This document shows, piece after piece, positions 27,655 through 38,325 of a DNA stretch of 64,000 nt. A program made the translations under genes and the position numbers. Below the pieces are notes generated by a model. The model did no database searches. It was not told where the DNA came from and saw only the letters and a program-made list of their open reading frames with translations. The stretch comes from Acetobacter ascendens. Its GTDB lineage: Bacteria; Pseudomonadota; Alphaproteobacteria; Acetobacterales; Acetobacteraceae. The stretch is from positions 186,001 through 250,000 of the forward strand of contig NZ_CP015164.1 in the NCBI RefSeq assembly GCF_001766235.1, given 5' to 3'. Each line of letters begins with the position of its first letter. The stretch's first letter is position 1.

Positions 27655-29472
27655 ATGGATATCCGCAATATCGCCATCATTGCCCACGTTGACCACGGCA
27701 AGACGACTCTGGTTGACGAACTGCTCAAGCAGTCGGGTTCGTTCCGCGAAAACCAGCACGTTGCCGAACGCGCAATGGACAGCAACGATCTGGAACGCGA
27801 ACGTGGCATTACCATTCTTGCCAAGTGCACTTCCGTTGTCTGGAACAATACCCGTATCAACATTATTGATACACCCGGACACGCCGACTTTGGCGGGGAA
27901 GTGGAACGTATTCTGAGCATGGTGGATGGCGCCATTGTGCTGGTGGACTCCGCAGAAGGTGCGCTGCCGCAGACTAAGTTTGTGGTTGGCAAGGCACTGG
28001 CCCGCGGCCTGAAGCCAATTGTGGTTGTGAACAAGATTGACCGTGGCGATGCCCGCCCCGATGAAGTGCATAACGAAATTTTCGATCTGTTTGCTGCCCT
28101 TGGCGCAAATGATGAACAGCTTGATTTCCCGATGCTGTTTGCTTCTGGCCGTCAGGGCTGGGCAGATGAAACGCTGGACGGTGCCCGCAAGGACCTGAGC
28201 CCGATGTTCGAGCTGATCCTGCGCCATGTGCCAGCTCCGAATCTGGACAAAGACAAGCCCTTCGCCATGACAGCCACCATTCTGGAAAGTGACAACTTTC
28301 TGGGCCGCGTGCTGACAGGCCGTGTGGAACAGGGCCGCGCTAAGGTGAACATGCCTGTTAAGGTGCTGCGGGCCGATGGCTCCGTGGTGGAAACAGGCCG
28401 CCTGACCAAGCTGCTTTCCTTCCGTGGTCTGGACCGCGTGGGTGTGGAAGAAGTGGAAGCTGGTGACATTGTGGCCGTGGCTGGTTTGTCTGAAGCTACT
28501 ATTCCAGACACCATTGCAGCCCCGGAAGTGGAAGCCCCGCTGGAAGCTATTCCGGTTGATCCGCCAACACTGTCCATGACCTTCCGCCTGAACGATGGCC
28601 CGCTGGGTGGCCGTGAAGGCAAGAAGGTAACGTCTCGCCAGATTCGTGACCGTCTGTTCAAGGAAATCGAAAGCAACATTGCTATTCGTGTAACAGACAG
28701 CCCGGAAAGCGAAGCGTTTGAAGTGGCAGGCCGTGGCGAACTTCAGCTTGGTGTGCTGATTGAAACCATGCGCCGTGAAGGCTTTGAGCTGACAATCGGC
28801 CGCCCGCGCGTGCTGTTCCGCACCAATGAAGAAACCGGTGAGCGCGAAGAGCCTTACGAAGAAGTTACCATTGATGTGGACGAACCCTATTCCGGCGTTG
28901 TGGTGGAAAAGATGTCCCTCCGCAAAGGCCAGATGCAGGACATGCGCCCCTCCGGCGGTGACAAGGTGCGCCTGACGTTTATCATCCCGTCTCGCGGGTT
29001 GATCGGCTACCACGGTGAATTCCTGACCGACACGCGCGGCACGGGTATCATGAACCGTCTGTTCTCCAACTACGGGCCTTATGCTGGCACCGTAGAAGGC
29101 CGCCGCAACGGATCTCTGATCTCTGCAGAAAACGGGGCTACCACTCAGTACTCCCTGTTCTCCTTGCAGGATCGTGGCACGCTGTTCGTGGATGCGGGTG
29201 AAACGGTTTATCAGGGCATGATCATCGGTGAGCATTCCCGTGAGAATGATCTGGAAGTAAACCCGATCCGTGAAAAGAAGCTGACCAACATGCGCGCCGC
29301 CGGTAAGGACGAAGCCCTGCTGCTGACCCCGCCGCGCCGTATGTCTTTGGAACAGGCTATTGCTTACATTGAAGACGATGAGCTGGTGGAAGTGACCCCA
29401 TCTGCCATCCGCCTGCGTAAGCGGTATCTGGACCCCAACGAACGTAAAAAGCGCGGCAAGAAAGCAGACTGA
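27655..29472 (+). CDS. typA: Ribosome-associated GTPase TypA/BipA
   Basis: 605 aa, normal length. Translation-factor GTPase with P-loop AHVDHGKTT (residues 10-18), switch region [25 protein letters not shown] (G3) and [12 protein letters not shown] (G4), followed by EF-G-like domains and the BipA-specific C-terminal domain. It acts on 50S subunit assembly and stress adaptation. ATG at 27655 begins the family's usual N-terminus ([16 protein letters not shown]); the 39 upstream codons are spurious. Confidence 0.95.
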   Translation: MDIRNIAIIAHVDHGKTTLVDELLKQSGSFRENQHVAERAMDSNDLERERGITILAKCTSVVWNNTRINIIDTPGHADFGGEVERILSMVDGAIVLVDSAEGALPQTKFVVGKALARGLKPIVVVNKIDRGDARPDEVHNEIFDLFAALGANDEQLDFPMLFASGRQGWADETLDGARKDLSPMFELILRHVPAPNLDKDKPFAMTATILESDNFLGRVLTGRVEQGRAKVNMPVKVLRADGSVVETGRLTKLLSFRGLDRVGVEEVEAGDIVAVAGLSEATIPDTIAAPEVEAPLEAIPVDPPTLSMTFRLNDGPLGGREGKKVTSRQIRDRLFKEIESNIAIRVTDSPESEAFEVAGRGELQLGVLIETMRREGFELTIGRPRVLFRTNEETGEREEPYEEVTIDVDEPYSGVVVEKMSLRKGQMQDMRPSGGDKVRLTFIIPSRGLIGYHGEFLTDTRGTGIMNRLFSNYGPYAGTVEGRRNGSLISAENGATTQYSLFSLQDRGTLFVDAGETVYQGMIIGEHSRENDLEVNPIREKKLTNMRAAGKDEALLLTPPRRMSLEQAIAYIEDDELVEVTPSAIRLRKRYLDPNERKKRGKKAD

Positions 29473-29603
29473 TTCGATTCTGTAACTTGTGGGCTGCCCA
29501 GCGTTTGGGCGGCCTGTAAGTGTGGCGCGTTTGTGGTGTGGGCGTATTTTTTTCGGTTACACCATTTTGTCACATGCAGAGCGTTTAAAGCGTTTTTTCC
29601 TAT

Positions 29604-29632
29604 AAAAACCGCCTGTTATTGGGCGGTTTTTT
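29604..29632 (+). terminator. Rho-independent terminator downstream of typA
   Basis: Arms AAAAACCGCC / GGCGGTTTTTT around a short loop with a T-run. It ends typA transcription before the small secreted-protein gene at 29831. A second G/C-rich hairpin without T-run (about 29491-29513) lies closer to the typA stop. The rest of this spacer is AT-rich promoter-like DNA. Confidence 0.75.
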
Positions 29633-29830
29633 AGGTTTTGCCAATGCCAATATGGCTGGTTTACGGCTGTCAAGTGGCGGGGTGATGATATGTGCAAAGA
29701 TTGCACAAATTTTAGCTCAAGACGCTGTGCTTTTGCCGTGATAATAAGCAAAACATAAACCGGTCTATGTGCTGGATGCAGGGTTGTCCTGCATGAGGCG
29801 GATTGGACCACAGGTTTTTGGAGACATTCT

Positions 29831-30118
29831 ATGATTTCTCGTCGTCTGCTTGCGGCTCTGTCCACCGTTGCCCTGCTGGACGCTGCTGCTCCTTCCTTCG
29901 CTCAGGAAGCTGCACCTCCTGCTCCTCCCGCTGCTAGTGGCCCAGAAGCTGGTGCTCAGGTCCCAGAAGGCGCTGGCCCGGCTGCTGAAGAAGCTGGCCG
30001 CACGGAAGAAAGCAAAGGTGCTGCTGCGCATAAGGGCAAGCACAAAGGTGGCAAGCACCACGGCAAGAAGAAGTCCGCAGCTCCGGCTTCTGACTCTTCT
30101 TCCGAATCTGCTCAGTAA
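29831..30118 (+). CDS. Small exported Ala/Pro- and Lys/His-rich protein
   Basis: 95 aa. A signal peptide (MISRRLLAALSTVALLDAAAPSFAQ) is followed by an Ala/Pro/Glu-rich half and then a strongly basic KGKHKGGKHHGKKK segment and a Ser-rich tail. No domain is recognised. Codons such as GCT are more frequent than in neighbouring genes, which may indicate high expression. It is flanked by its own upstream AT-rich region and a strong terminator, so it is likely a single-gene unit. Metal or polyanion binding is a guess from composition only. Confidence 0.65.
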   Translation: MISRRLLAALSTVALLDAAAPSFAQEAAPPAPPAASGPEAGAQVPEGAGPAAEEAGRTEESKGAAAHKGKHKGGKHHGKKKSAAPASDSSSESAQ

Positions 30119-30192
30119 TAACCCGGCAGAAAGGGGCACTGCGTTACAGGCGCGGTGCTTCCTGCCTGCTGTGGCGTAAAGCTGCAGAATAC

Positions 30193-30232
30193 AAAAAGGC
30201 CGCTGGTAGTATCTGCCACCGCGGCCTTTTTT
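30193..30232. terminator. Bidirectional rho-independent terminator
   Basis: AAAAAGGCCGC / GCGGCCTTTTTT arms with T-run on the plus strand and A-run before it, so it works in both directions. It ends the small exported-protein gene; dadA converges from the right. No other gene is seen in 30119-30375. Confidence 0.8.
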
Positions 30233-30375
30233 GTGTCTCATGTATGAAAGGCTGTTTTTTATAAACAGGGTGGATCAGCGGCATAGCGGGCGGGCAATTT
30301 TATAGCGGCAAGCCTGTGCGTGTGCAGCTTGCCACCATAGTTTTGCGCCACAGCGGGCATAAACACCGCGCCAGC

Positions 30376-31632
30376 TTAGTTATACCGGCTGATGGAAAGA
30401 TCCAGCGCCGGAATATCGGGCTTTTTGTCGTGCACAAGGTCTGCAATCAGGCGGCCGGAACCACAGGCCATTGTCCAGCCCAAGGTGCCGTGGCCGGTGT
30501 TTAGCCACAGGTTTTTAAAGGCGGGCACAGGGCCAATAACAGGTGTGCCATCTGGCGTGCAGGGGCGTAGGCCCGTCCAGTATGTTGCGGCGGTAAGGTC
30601 TCCCCCACCAAACAGTTCTGAAAAAGAAAGTTCCAGTGTTTCACGCCGGTCTGGGCTGAGCTTCTGGCTGTAGCCCGTCAGTTCCGCTGTGCCACCCACC
30701 CGGATGCGGTTGCCAAGCCGCGTAATGGCCAGCTTGTAGGATGTATCATTCACAGTGGATGTGGGGGCGTGGGTTTCATCCGTAAGGGGCAGGGTGAGGG
30801 AATAGCCTTTTACGGGGTAAACCGGCAGATGCACGCGCAACGGGCGCAGCAGCAGCGGGCTATAGCTGCCCATGGCCACAATATAGGCATCACCCCGGAA
30901 GTGCCCGGCACTGGTGCGCACAGACATAATCTCGTCCGCCGCAGCATCCAGCCTCAGAATGGTGGTGTCATATACAAACTTCACACCTTTGGCCTCTGCC
31001 ATGCGGGCCAGCCTTTGGGTGAAGATGTGTGCATCGCCCGATTCATCACCGGGTAAATACAGCCCACCCGTAAGCAGGTGTTTGGCATGGGCTAGGCCGG
31101 GCTCGTGCTCCAGAACCTGATCCACCGCCAAAAGCTGGTGCGGAATGTTGGCTTCTGCCAGTAGGCGCATATCGTGCTGGGCGGTATCTATCTGCTTATT
31201 GGTGCGGAAAAGCTGGATCAGCCCGCGCTGCCTGTCATCATACGTAATGCCGGTTTCAGTACGCAGGGCATCCAGACAATCGCGGCTGTATTCGGCAATG
31301 CGCAACATGCGGGATTTGTTGATATCATACGCATGGGCATTACAGTTTTTTAAAAGCTGTTCCATCCAGCGCAGCATGGCCAGATCAAACCGTTTGCGAA
31401 TAACCAGCGGGCTGGTTTTGGGGTGCAGCATCCACTTTGCAGCCTGAAGCGGCAGGCCGGGAGAAGCCCAAGGCGTGGAATATCCGGGGGAAACCTGCCC
31501 CGCATTGGCAAATGATGTTTCAAGCGCTGGGGCGGGCTGGCGGTCTATAACCGTGACTTCATGCCCAAGGCTGGCCAGATACCAGGCCGATGTCACCCCG
31601 ATAACGCCAGCGCCGAGAATGATGACTTGCAC
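30376..31632 (-). CDS. dadA: D-amino acid dehydrogenase small subunit DadA
   Basis: 418-aa FAD enzyme that oxidises D-amino acids (chiefly D-alanine) to 2-oxo acids and ammonia, passing electrons to the quinone pool. FAD motif GAGVIG at residues 7-12; family segments FANAGQVSPGYSTPWASPG, PVKGYSLT and the C-terminal NTGHGTLGWTMACGSGRLIADL are all present. Start is GTG at 31632 with AAGGA upstream. No racemase (dadX) gene is adjacent. Confidence 0.9.
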   Translation of the reverse strand: MQVIILGAGVIGVTSAWYLASLGHEVTVIDRQPAPALETSFANAGQVSPGYSTPWASPGLPLQAAKWMLHPKTSPLVIRKRFDLAMLRWMEQLLKNCNAHAYDINKSRMLRIAEYSRDCLDALRTETGITYDDRQRGLIQLFRTNKQIDTAQHDMRLLAEANIPHQLLAVDQVLEHEPGLAHAKHLLTGGLYLPGDESGDAHIFTQRLARMAEAKGVKFVYDTTILRLDAAADEIMSVRTSAGHFRGDAYIVAMGSYSPLLLRPLRVHLPVYPVKGYSLTLPLTDETHAPTSTVNDTSYKLAITRLGNRIRVGGTAELTGYSQKLSPDRRETLELSFSELFGGGDLTAATYWTGLRPCTPDGTPVIGPVPAFKNLWLNTGHGTLGWTMACGSGRLIADLVHDKKPDIPALDLSISRYN

Positions 31633-31829
31633 GGTTTTATCCTTATTAAAAAGGTAAATGGATCAGGCAGGCACCATAGCTTGCTGCGCCCAACCGCGCC
31701 AGAACCCGTAAGGGAACTGCTATGGTGCACGCTGTATGGAGATATGCGCGAGCAGAGCAAAAACTCCATTATAAAAAATGGCGGCATGTTGTGCCTGCTT
31801 TGGGCCATGCCGCCATAAGCGTATTGGTT

Positions 31830-32846
31830 TTAGGCGGGCACACCTTTGCTGGTGGAATATTCAAAGTGCAGCGCCTGATCCGGGTTCACGATGGGGTAAA
31901 TAGCGTGGGCTGCCATGGCGGCTTCGCTAAACCCTTGCAAAATCAGCTTCAGCTTGCCGGGGTAGGTGGCCACATCGCCCACGGCAAACACGCCCGGCAG
32001 GCTGGTTTCACAGCTTGAAGGTGTTACGGGAATGGTGGCGCGCATGGTATCCATACCCCACCGCGCCACAGGCCCCAGATCTGTTGCCAGCCCAAAGAAA
32101 GGCAGCAGCACATCGGCTTCCAGCATACGGGTGGCACCATCCAGATCAGCCACTTCTACACCTTCCAGCGCGCCGTTTTGGCCGCGCAGGGCATGGAGCT
32201 GATAGGGCACAACTTTTTCAATCTGCCCGGCGGCTACGGCCTCATCCAACTGGCGCAGGCTTTCTGGCGCACCACGGAACCTGTCGCGCCGATGCACGAG
32301 GTACAGCTTTTCGGCATTATCTTTAAGGGAAAGCGCCCAATCCAGCGCAGAATCGCCGCCGCCAGCAATGACGATACGGCGGCCTGCAAAATCGGCTTTG
32401 CGGCGCACGTAATATTGCACGGCCCCGGTATCTTCAAACGCTTCCAAACCTTCTAGCGGCGGACGGTTGGGGCCAAATGCACCTGCACCAGCGGCAATAA
32501 TAATGGCCTTGGCTTTCAGCATCGTGCCTTGGTTGGTGCCCAGCGTAAAGTTGCCCCGGTGGCCTTCAAGGCTTTCCGCCCGGTGCTTGAGCAGGCGCGG
32601 GATGTTGAAAGGGGCAATCTGTTCTTCCAGCCGGGCAATAAGCTGCGCGCCTTCTACCGCAGGGCAGGCGGGAATATCGTAAATCGGCTTTTCTGGATAC
32701 AGGGCTGCACATTGGCCGCCCACTTCTGGCAGCACATCAATCAACACACATTTCAGCCGCAGCATGGCGCACTGAAAAGCGGCAAAAAGCCCGGCTGGGC
32801 CAGCGCCAATTATGGCTACGTCTGTTTCTGCTGGCGTATCAGTCAT
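31830..32846 (-). CDS. Ferredoxin--NADP(+) reductase, thioredoxin-reductase-like type
   Basis: 338 aa. FAD motif GAGPAG at residues 14-19, EVGGQCAALYPEKPIYDIPA typical of TrxR-like FNRs, and a second nucleotide motif IVIAGGGDSALDWA near 155-170. The redox CxxC of true thioredoxin reductases is absent, which supports FNR type 2. It probably transfers electrons between NADPH and ferredoxin in the cytosol. The ferredoxin partner is not in the window. Confidence 0.85.
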   Translation of the reverse strand: MTDTPAETDVAIIGAGPAGLFAAFQCAMLRLKCVLIDVLPEVGGQCAALYPEKPIYDIPACPAVEGAQLIARLEEQIAPFNIPRLLKHRAESLEGHRGNFTLGTNQGTMLKAKAIIIAAGAGAFGPNRPPLEGLEAFEDTGAVQYYVRRKADFAGRRIVIAGGGDSALDWALSLKDNAEKLYLVHRRDRFRGAPESLRQLDEAVAAGQIEKVVPYQLHALRGQNGALEGVEVADLDGATRMLEADVLLPFFGLATDLGPVARWGMDTMRATIPVTPSSCETSLPGVFAVGDVATYPGKLKLILQGFSEAAMAAHAIYPIVNPDQALHFEYSTSKGVPA

Positions 32847-32940
32847 GGCGTGGCGTGATGCTCCCTTATCTGGTTAAATTAAAATACAGTTTCTGTTTTG
32901 CGCCAGCACGGGCCGGTGCGCAATGGCCTAGAATAAGCAA

Positions 32941-32970
32941 CACCCCGAAGCAGAAATTTGCTTCGGGGTG
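32941..32970 (-). terminator. Hairpin terminator downstream of icd
   Basis: Perfect 11-bp arms CACCCCGAAGC / GCTTCGGGGTG with an 8-base loop, about 40 bases after the icd stop on the minus strand, followed on that strand by the U-rich TTGCTTATT. Likely the icd terminator. Confidence 0.65.
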
Positions 32971-33010
32971 TGCATATGTGCTCATGGTAAAAAGACGTGC
33001 GGCAGAAAAA

Positions 33011-34231
33011 TCAGCCCTTAGCCAAGGCCTGCTTGAGTTTTTCATCCAGCACATCAAGGAAAGGCTGCGTGTCTAGCCACTTGGTGCCGTTGCCAACCAA
33101 TAGCGCCAGGTCCTTGGTCATCTGCCCACCTTCAACGGTATCTACGCACACTTTTTCCAGCGTGTTGGCAAAGTGCACAATGTCTGGCGTATCATCAAAG
33201 CGGCCGCGATAAGCCAGCCCACGTGTCCATGCAAAAATGGAGGCGATAGGGTTGGTGCTGGTGGGCTTGCCTTTCTGATGCTCACGGTAATGGCGGGTTA
33301 CGGTGCCATGCGCGGCTTCGGCCTCCACCACATCGCCTTTGGGGCTGAGCAGCACGGATGTCATCAACCCAAGGCTGCCAAAGCCCTGCGCGACAATATC
33401 ACTTTCTACATCGCCATCGTAGTTTTTGCAGGCCCATACGTAGCCACCCGGCCATTTAAGGGCGCAGGCCACCATGTCATCAATCAGGCGGTGTTCGTAA
33501 GTGAGGCCCAGCTTTTCAAACTCGGCTTTAAATTCCTTTTCGTACACGTCCTGAAACACATCCTTGAACATGCCATCATAGGCTTTCAGGATAGTGTTCT
33601 TGGTGGACAGATACACCGGCAGCTTGCGATCCCGCCCGTAGGAGAGGGAGGCACGGGCAAAGCCTTCGATAGAGGCACGGGTGTTGTGCATACCCAGAGC
33701 CACGCCGGGGCCTTTAAAGTCATGCACATCCAGCGTAATGGGCTCGCCACCATCTTCGGGAATATAGTTAAGTGTTACCTTGCCGGGGCCGGGAATTTTG
33801 GTTTCCGCCGCGCGGTAGATATCCCCATAAGCATGGCGGCCGATCACGATGGGCTTTGCCCAGTGCGGCACAAGGCGCGGCACGTTGGAGCAGATGATGG
33901 GTTCACGAAAAATGGTGCCATCCAGAATGTTGCGGATGGTGCCGTTGGGTGAACGCCACATTTTTTTCAGCCCAAATTCCTCCACCCGTGCTTCATCTGG
34001 GGTGATGGTGGCGCATTTTACGGCCACGCCATAGCGCTTGGTGGCTTCTGCGGCTTCTACGGTTACTTTGTCATCCGTGGCATCGCGGTTTTCTATGCCC
34101 AGATCGTAATATTTCAGGTCAATATCCAGATAGGGCAGAATCAGGCGCTCACGAATGAAGTGCCAGATGATACGGGTCATTTCATCCCCGTCCATTTCCA
34201 CCACCGGGTTCTTGACCTTGATTTTAGCCAT
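33011..34231 (-). CDS. icd: NADP-dependent isocitrate dehydrogenase
   Basis: Converts isocitrate to 2-oxoglutarate in the TCA cycle, making NADPH. 406 aa from ATG at 34231 ([21 protein letters not shown], the usual N-terminus of the eukaryote-like homodimeric type II IDH found in alphaproteobacteria). Substrate and metal motifs include [25 protein letters not shown] split over the active site and [19 protein letters not shown]. The 2-oxoglutarate it makes links to glnB/glnA further right. The 385-base spacer to the next gene on the right (34232-34615) shows no gene. Confidence 0.95.
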   Translation of the reverse strand: MAKIKVKNPVVEMDGDEMTRIIWHFIRERLILPYLDIDLKYYDLGIENRDATDDKVTVEAAEATKRYGVAVKCATITPDEARVEEFGLKKMWRSPNGTIRNILDGTIFREPIICSNVPRLVPHWAKPIVIGRHAYGDIYRAAETKIPGPGKVTLNYIPEDGGEPITLDVHDFKGPGVALGMHNTRASIEGFARASLSYGRDRKLPVYLSTKNTILKAYDGMFKDVFQDVYEKEFKAEFEKLGLTYEHRLIDDMVACALKWPGGYVWACKNYDGDVESDIVAQGFGSLGLMTSVLLSPKGDVVEAEAAHGTVTRHYREHQKGKPTSTNPIASIFAWTRGLAYRGRFDDTPDIVHFANTLEKVCVDTVEGGQMTKDLALLVGNGTKWLDTQPFLDVLDEKLKQALAKG

Positions 34232-34615
34232 AATACTGCATCCGATTCGAAGAGTGTCTTGCATTCGTTGCGCGCAGATGCGGAATACGCATAGGCATCA
34301 TGCAGTGCGCGAATTGAGACCATAAGCGGGGATGCAACACAGCGCTGTTCACGATCAGGACAGAACCGGCCCCATTTGGCGCAATGGCGCTTACGTGCGG
34401 GCAAAAATCTTTGTTTTGTGCGGGATAGACCCTGTTATCACAAACATGTCAGGGCTTTGGGGGTGGCGCATCCCTTACCGGTCAAGAGGTGCCCGCGCGG
34501 GAGATGTTATGCTAACTATATGCATCATTAAGAAAAATGGCTGGCCGCCTGTATGCACGTGTCAGCCAAAATCATGATTCCGCATATGGAACGGGCAGCC
34601 GGGGTAAGCTGAGGC

Positions 34616-36734
34616 ATGTTTTCTTTTATATCACTTCACGGGCACATTCTGGCACATCGTGATTTCTACCTTACGGGAATTCCGGTTGCGCAAGCCGTTT
34701 CTCCGCAGTGGAACGTGGTTCAGTTGGCCCCAAAAGGCAATAATCTGCAAGGTTTTGCGGATATTGCCGTAAGCGTTGTTGAAGAGGGTGACAACAAAGG
34801 TCTGGTCACTCTGGGGGATGGCACAAATTTTCTGTGTGCCCACCCACAAGGTGAGCTGACATGGATGCAGCATGTTCTTACGTGGGAACTGTTTGCACCG
34901 GTGTTGAGCCAGCATGTGCCCCTACTTGTTCGTCTGGCGCAGGGCAAATGGCTGATTGCCGGGCAACAGCAGGCCGAGCAGGTGTTGTTTTTAAACCACG
35001 CCCTCCAGCTTGGTGAGCATAAGTGGGATTTGCGCACTCTTTTCCTGCGTGAAAAAGGCGATGCCATTGTTGTTTCTGATGGGCGTGAACAGGAAAGCGT
35101 GCTCCAGCCCAGCCCCGTGGCCGTGCAGAAAACTTTTATGGCGGCACTGTCTGCGCAGATGAAGGCAATGGGGGATAGCCCATTTGTGAAGGCCGCACAG
35201 GCCGCACGCCAACGTTTGCTTGTAGCCCCCGAAGATTCTGGCTGTTTGCTGGAACTGGCAAAAAACTGCGCCAAGGTTGGGCAGTTTGGCTTGGCGCGCA
35301 CTGCGGTATTGTGTGCAGCGTTGCAGGATTCCCGGCCTGATCTCTACTTCTTTTCCGCCATTCTGGCACTGCGAGAAGGTGAGACCAAACAGGCCGCAGA
35401 TTTAGCCAATCTGGCCCTGAAAGGCCGGTTGGGTGAAACGCCTATACCCGAGCAGCTCACACATCTGCTGCAGCGGACAGAGCAGGGAGAGGCCGCGCTG
35501 CTTTTGCTGCCTGCGGCCTTGAAAGAACTGCCGGACACAGAAGGGTTTGACCCCGCCTTTAACTTTTTAATGGTACCTTTGCCGCCTGCCATGCTGAGGG
35601 CAGAAGATGTGCGGCAAGCTTATTCGTATCAGTTTGAGGAAGTGGCTTCTGCCAGCACGCAGGAAGAACGGCTGCAACTGGTGCAGGCCGATCAGGCCCA
35701 GAACAGGGCGCAATATTGGAATCAGGTTGTGGCTGGCCATTATGCATGGCTCAATCAGGATCGCGCCAGCGCAGATCCGCACTACGTAACAGCCCGCAAA
35801 CTTTCCAGAGATTCAGGTATCAAGGCCATTCACTACAATTGTGGTGTTTACACATGGCTGCCGGAAGCCGCGGCATATAACCTGCATGAACAGCAGGTAA
35901 CAGACCAGTTGGGCATTGCAGGCTGGAGCTGGCATTCCAGCGTAGCGCCAGATCGGGCCGAGGCTGATGCGCCAGATGCCTGTTTGGTTTTTGGGTGCGA
36001 TAGTGCGTATTTCCGCTTTGTGCCCAAGCTTGTCATGTCTTTAATGCGGGCGTGTCAGGCGCAACCGGAACACGGCCGCTTCCGCCTTTGTTTGGGGGGG
36101 GGATCGGCCCACGGATGAGCAGTTGACTCTGATGCGCGATCTTGTGGCCTTTTTCTCGGAAAAAGACCGTGGGATGGATGTGTCCTTCGCGCACGGCCAA
36201 CTGAGCTATGCGAACGAGGCCACTTATACCTGTATCCGTTACCTTATGTTGCCACATATTGTAGGCCAGTGGCACTGCCCCGTGCTGACTGCGGATTGTG
36301 ATGGTTACTTCCCGCAGGATTTCCCAGCCTTGTGGCAGGAACTTAAATCTGGCTCGGATTACGGGTTCCGACTGTATGCGTATAATCATGAAGGCAAACA
36401 GATAGGCGGAGAACCGTGGGGCTTTGGTGCGGGCTTGTCCTATTTTGGAGAAACGGAACTTCTGCCGCAGATCGGGCGGTATCTGCACAATTATGTCCAG
36501 CGGACATATAGCCCCGAAAACCCAACCAATTGGTGCATTGATCAGTGCGCGCTGGCACAGGCTTACTCTCGCTTTGTTGCGCCGCGCTGGAATGATCTTC
36601 GGATACGCTTCATGGATGAAGGTACGCCCCTTATGGTTATGCCACACCATGTGGGCGGCAAGGATGCGCTGCTGGAACACGATGGCGCGGTTTCAGAGCA
36701 GGATCTGCGCCAGTTCATGCAGGACAACGCTTAA
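34616..36734 (+). pseudogene. TPR-like / glycosyltransferase-like protein, frameshifted in a G9 tract
   Basis: The first frame encodes 500 residues: an N-terminal domain of unknown type, a helical repeat-like stretch (about 190-300, e.g. SGCLLELAKNCAKVGQFGLARTAVL split over helices), then VFGCDSAYFRFVPKLVMSLMRACQ, and stops shortly after nine G (36094-36102). The next frame carries on directly (DRPTDEQLTLMRDLVAFF...) to 36734. Removing one G gives ...RLCLGGDRPTDEQL... and a 705-aa protein. The second part has TADCDGYF (DxD-like) and WCIDQCAL, resembling nucleotide-sugar glycosyltransferases. A poly-G switch in a surface-glycan gene is a classical phase-variation layout; sequencing error is the alternative. 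Confidence 0.7.
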
Positions 36735-36747
36735 GGGGTGTTTTGGC

Positions 36748-36780
36748 AAAGCCGGTCAGTTTGGTCTGACCGGCTTTTTT
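36748..36780 (+). terminator. Rho-independent terminator
   Basis: Perfect AAAGCCGGTCAG / CTGACCGGCTTT arms with T6 tail, 14 bases after the stop of the glycosyltransferase-like gene. Nothing further is seen up to the tRNA at 37002. Confidence 0.9.
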
Positions 36781-37001
36781 GTCCCGCTTTTAATAGCAGG
36801 GAAAAAGCCACTGATGACATATGCTGCATTTTACAAGGGAGAAGACGAGCAGCGTTTTCAGGATTGGCAAAGGGCGCCTTCCACCGGTTGCAGCAGATGC
36901 AAGCCAGCAGGGTAGTTACACAGGTGCAGGCATAAGGTGGCTGCGTGGCACGCAGTATGCGGGGCTGTGCAGAAGGTATTTTGAATTTTAAGGGAATATG
37001 C

Positions 37002-37078
37002 TGGGGCGAACGACGGGACTTGAACCCGCGACCACCGGTACCACAAACCGGCGCTCTACCAGCTGAGCTACGTCCGCC
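37002..37078 (-). tRNA. tRNA-His (anticodon GTG)
   Basis: A 77-base cloverleaf on the minus strand. The acceptor stem GCGGACG / CGTTCGC is extended by G-1 opposite discriminator C73, the tRNA-His identity element, and CCA is encoded (37002-37004). The D-arm reads AGCTCAGCTGGTAGAGC, the anticodon loop TTGTGGT closed by CCGG/ACCGG, and the T-arm GGGTTCAAGTCCC. It stands alone, 72 bases downstream of the aminotransferase stop on the same strand. Confidence 0.95.
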
Positions 37079-37149
37079 ACACAGCAAGCGGACGTTTAGA
37101 GAAAACTGCGTCGTTCGTCAATCACTTCTGGCGTTTTTATGTAGAAAAA

Positions 37150-38325
37150 TCAGCTCTGGCGGCTTTTCCATTGTTCCAGACGGGCCACAGCCTCAATCAG
37201 CACCTCCTCACGCTTGCAAAAGGCAAAGCGAATCAGGTTGCGTGGGGGCGTGCCGCTTTGCGCATCATAAAAGGCGGATGCGGGAATAGTGGTCACACCG
37301 GCCTGCTCCGTCAGCAGGCGGCTAAAGGCCATGTCATCCAGCCCGTTTGCCAGCGGGGTAATATCCGCCATGACAAAGTAACTGCCTTGGCAGGGCAACA
37401 CGCCAAACCCCACACGCGCCAGACCAGCAGAAAGAATCTGGCGTTTTGTATCCATTTCCTGCGCCAGTTGGGTAAAGTAGGCGGTATCTTTGTTCAGCCC
37501 AAAGGCTACGGCGCGTTGCAGGTTGGGGGCTGTGGCAAATACAAGGTTCTGGTGCGCTTTGGCCACCACCGCAGCCAGCGGGGCAGGGGCGGTAACGTAA
37601 CCCACTTTCCAGCCGGTAAAGGAAAAGCTTTTGCCTGCGCTGCCAATACGGATGCAGCGTTCACGCATATCCGGCAATGCCATGAGCGAGAGATGCGGCG
37701 CGCCAAATACAAGGTGTTCATACACCTCATCGCAAATGGCGTAGCTATCGTGCTGGCGCATGAGGTCAGCAATAAATGCCAGTTCCTCTGCATTAAACAC
37801 CTTGCCGGTAGGGTTCATGGGGGTGTTTAGCACAATGGCCTTGGTGCGGGGGCCAAAGGCGTTCTTCAGTGCTTCGCGCGGGAGCGCCCAATCGGGTGCT
37901 TCCAACCGCACAAGGCGCGGAATGCCCCCAAGCTGGCGCACAACCGGCAGGTAGGTATCGTAGAGAGGTTCTATCAGCACTACCTCATCGCCCGGTTCTA
38001 TCAGCGCCATAAAGGAGGCTGCCAGGGCCTCGGTTGCGCCGGAGGTAACAACCACTTCCGATTCGGCATCAACGGGAATGTTCTGGAATCGGGCAGAAGC
38101 ATCTGCAACGGCAGCGCGCAGTTCTGGCAGGCCTGTAAGAGGTGCATACTGGTTGCGCCCATCCAGCAAGGCATTTGCGGCCAGTTGCACCATGTCCTGT
38201 GGGCCTTCTGTATCAGGAAAACCCTGCCCAAGATTGATGGCGTTATGCTTGCGCGCCAGCTCGGACATAAGCGTAAAAATAGTGACAGGCTGGTTGGCAA
38301 TCTGCCTGTTAAGCAATTTTGTCAT
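37150..38325 (-). CDS. Class I PLP-dependent aminotransferase
   Basis: 391-aa fold-type I aminotransferase. PLP Lys232 lies in SAGKSFSFTGWK; Asn171 (NTPMNPTG) and Asp199 (ICDEVYEHL) are the cofactor contacts; ...NLGQGFPDTEGP near the N-terminus is characteristic of the YbdL / kynurenine-aminotransferase-like branch that handles methionine or aromatic amino acids. ATG at 38325 has AAGGA upstream. The exact amino donor is not predictable. Confidence 0.83.
   Translation of the reverse strand: MTKLLNRQIANQPVTIFTLMSELARKHNAINLGQGFPDTEGPQDMVQLAANALLDGRNQYAPLTGLPELRAAVADASARFQNIPVDAESEVVVTSGATEALAASFMALIEPGDEVVLIEPLYDTYLPVVRQLGGIPRLVRLEAPDWALPREALKNAFGPRTKAIVLNTPMNPTGKVFNAEELAFIADLMRQHDSYAICDEVYEHLVFGAPHLSLMALPDMRERCIRIGSAGKSFSFTGWKVGYVTAPAPLAAVVAKAHQNLVFATAPNLQRAVAFGLNKDTAYFTQLAQEMDTKRQILSAGLARVGFGVLPCQGSYFVMADITPLANGLDDMAFSRLLTEQAGVTTIPASAFYDAQSGTPPRNLIRFAFCKREEVLIEAVARLEQWKSRQS

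Noticed and set aside
27643..29235. Long open frame antisense to typA (530 codons)
   Set aside because: It arises from codon bias of the highly conserved typA gene; the His/Gln/Cys-rich product shows no domain.
36814..36915. Small 33-codon frame between the terminator and tRNA-His
   Set aside because: Too short, no clear ribosome site or similarity, and follows a strong terminator.
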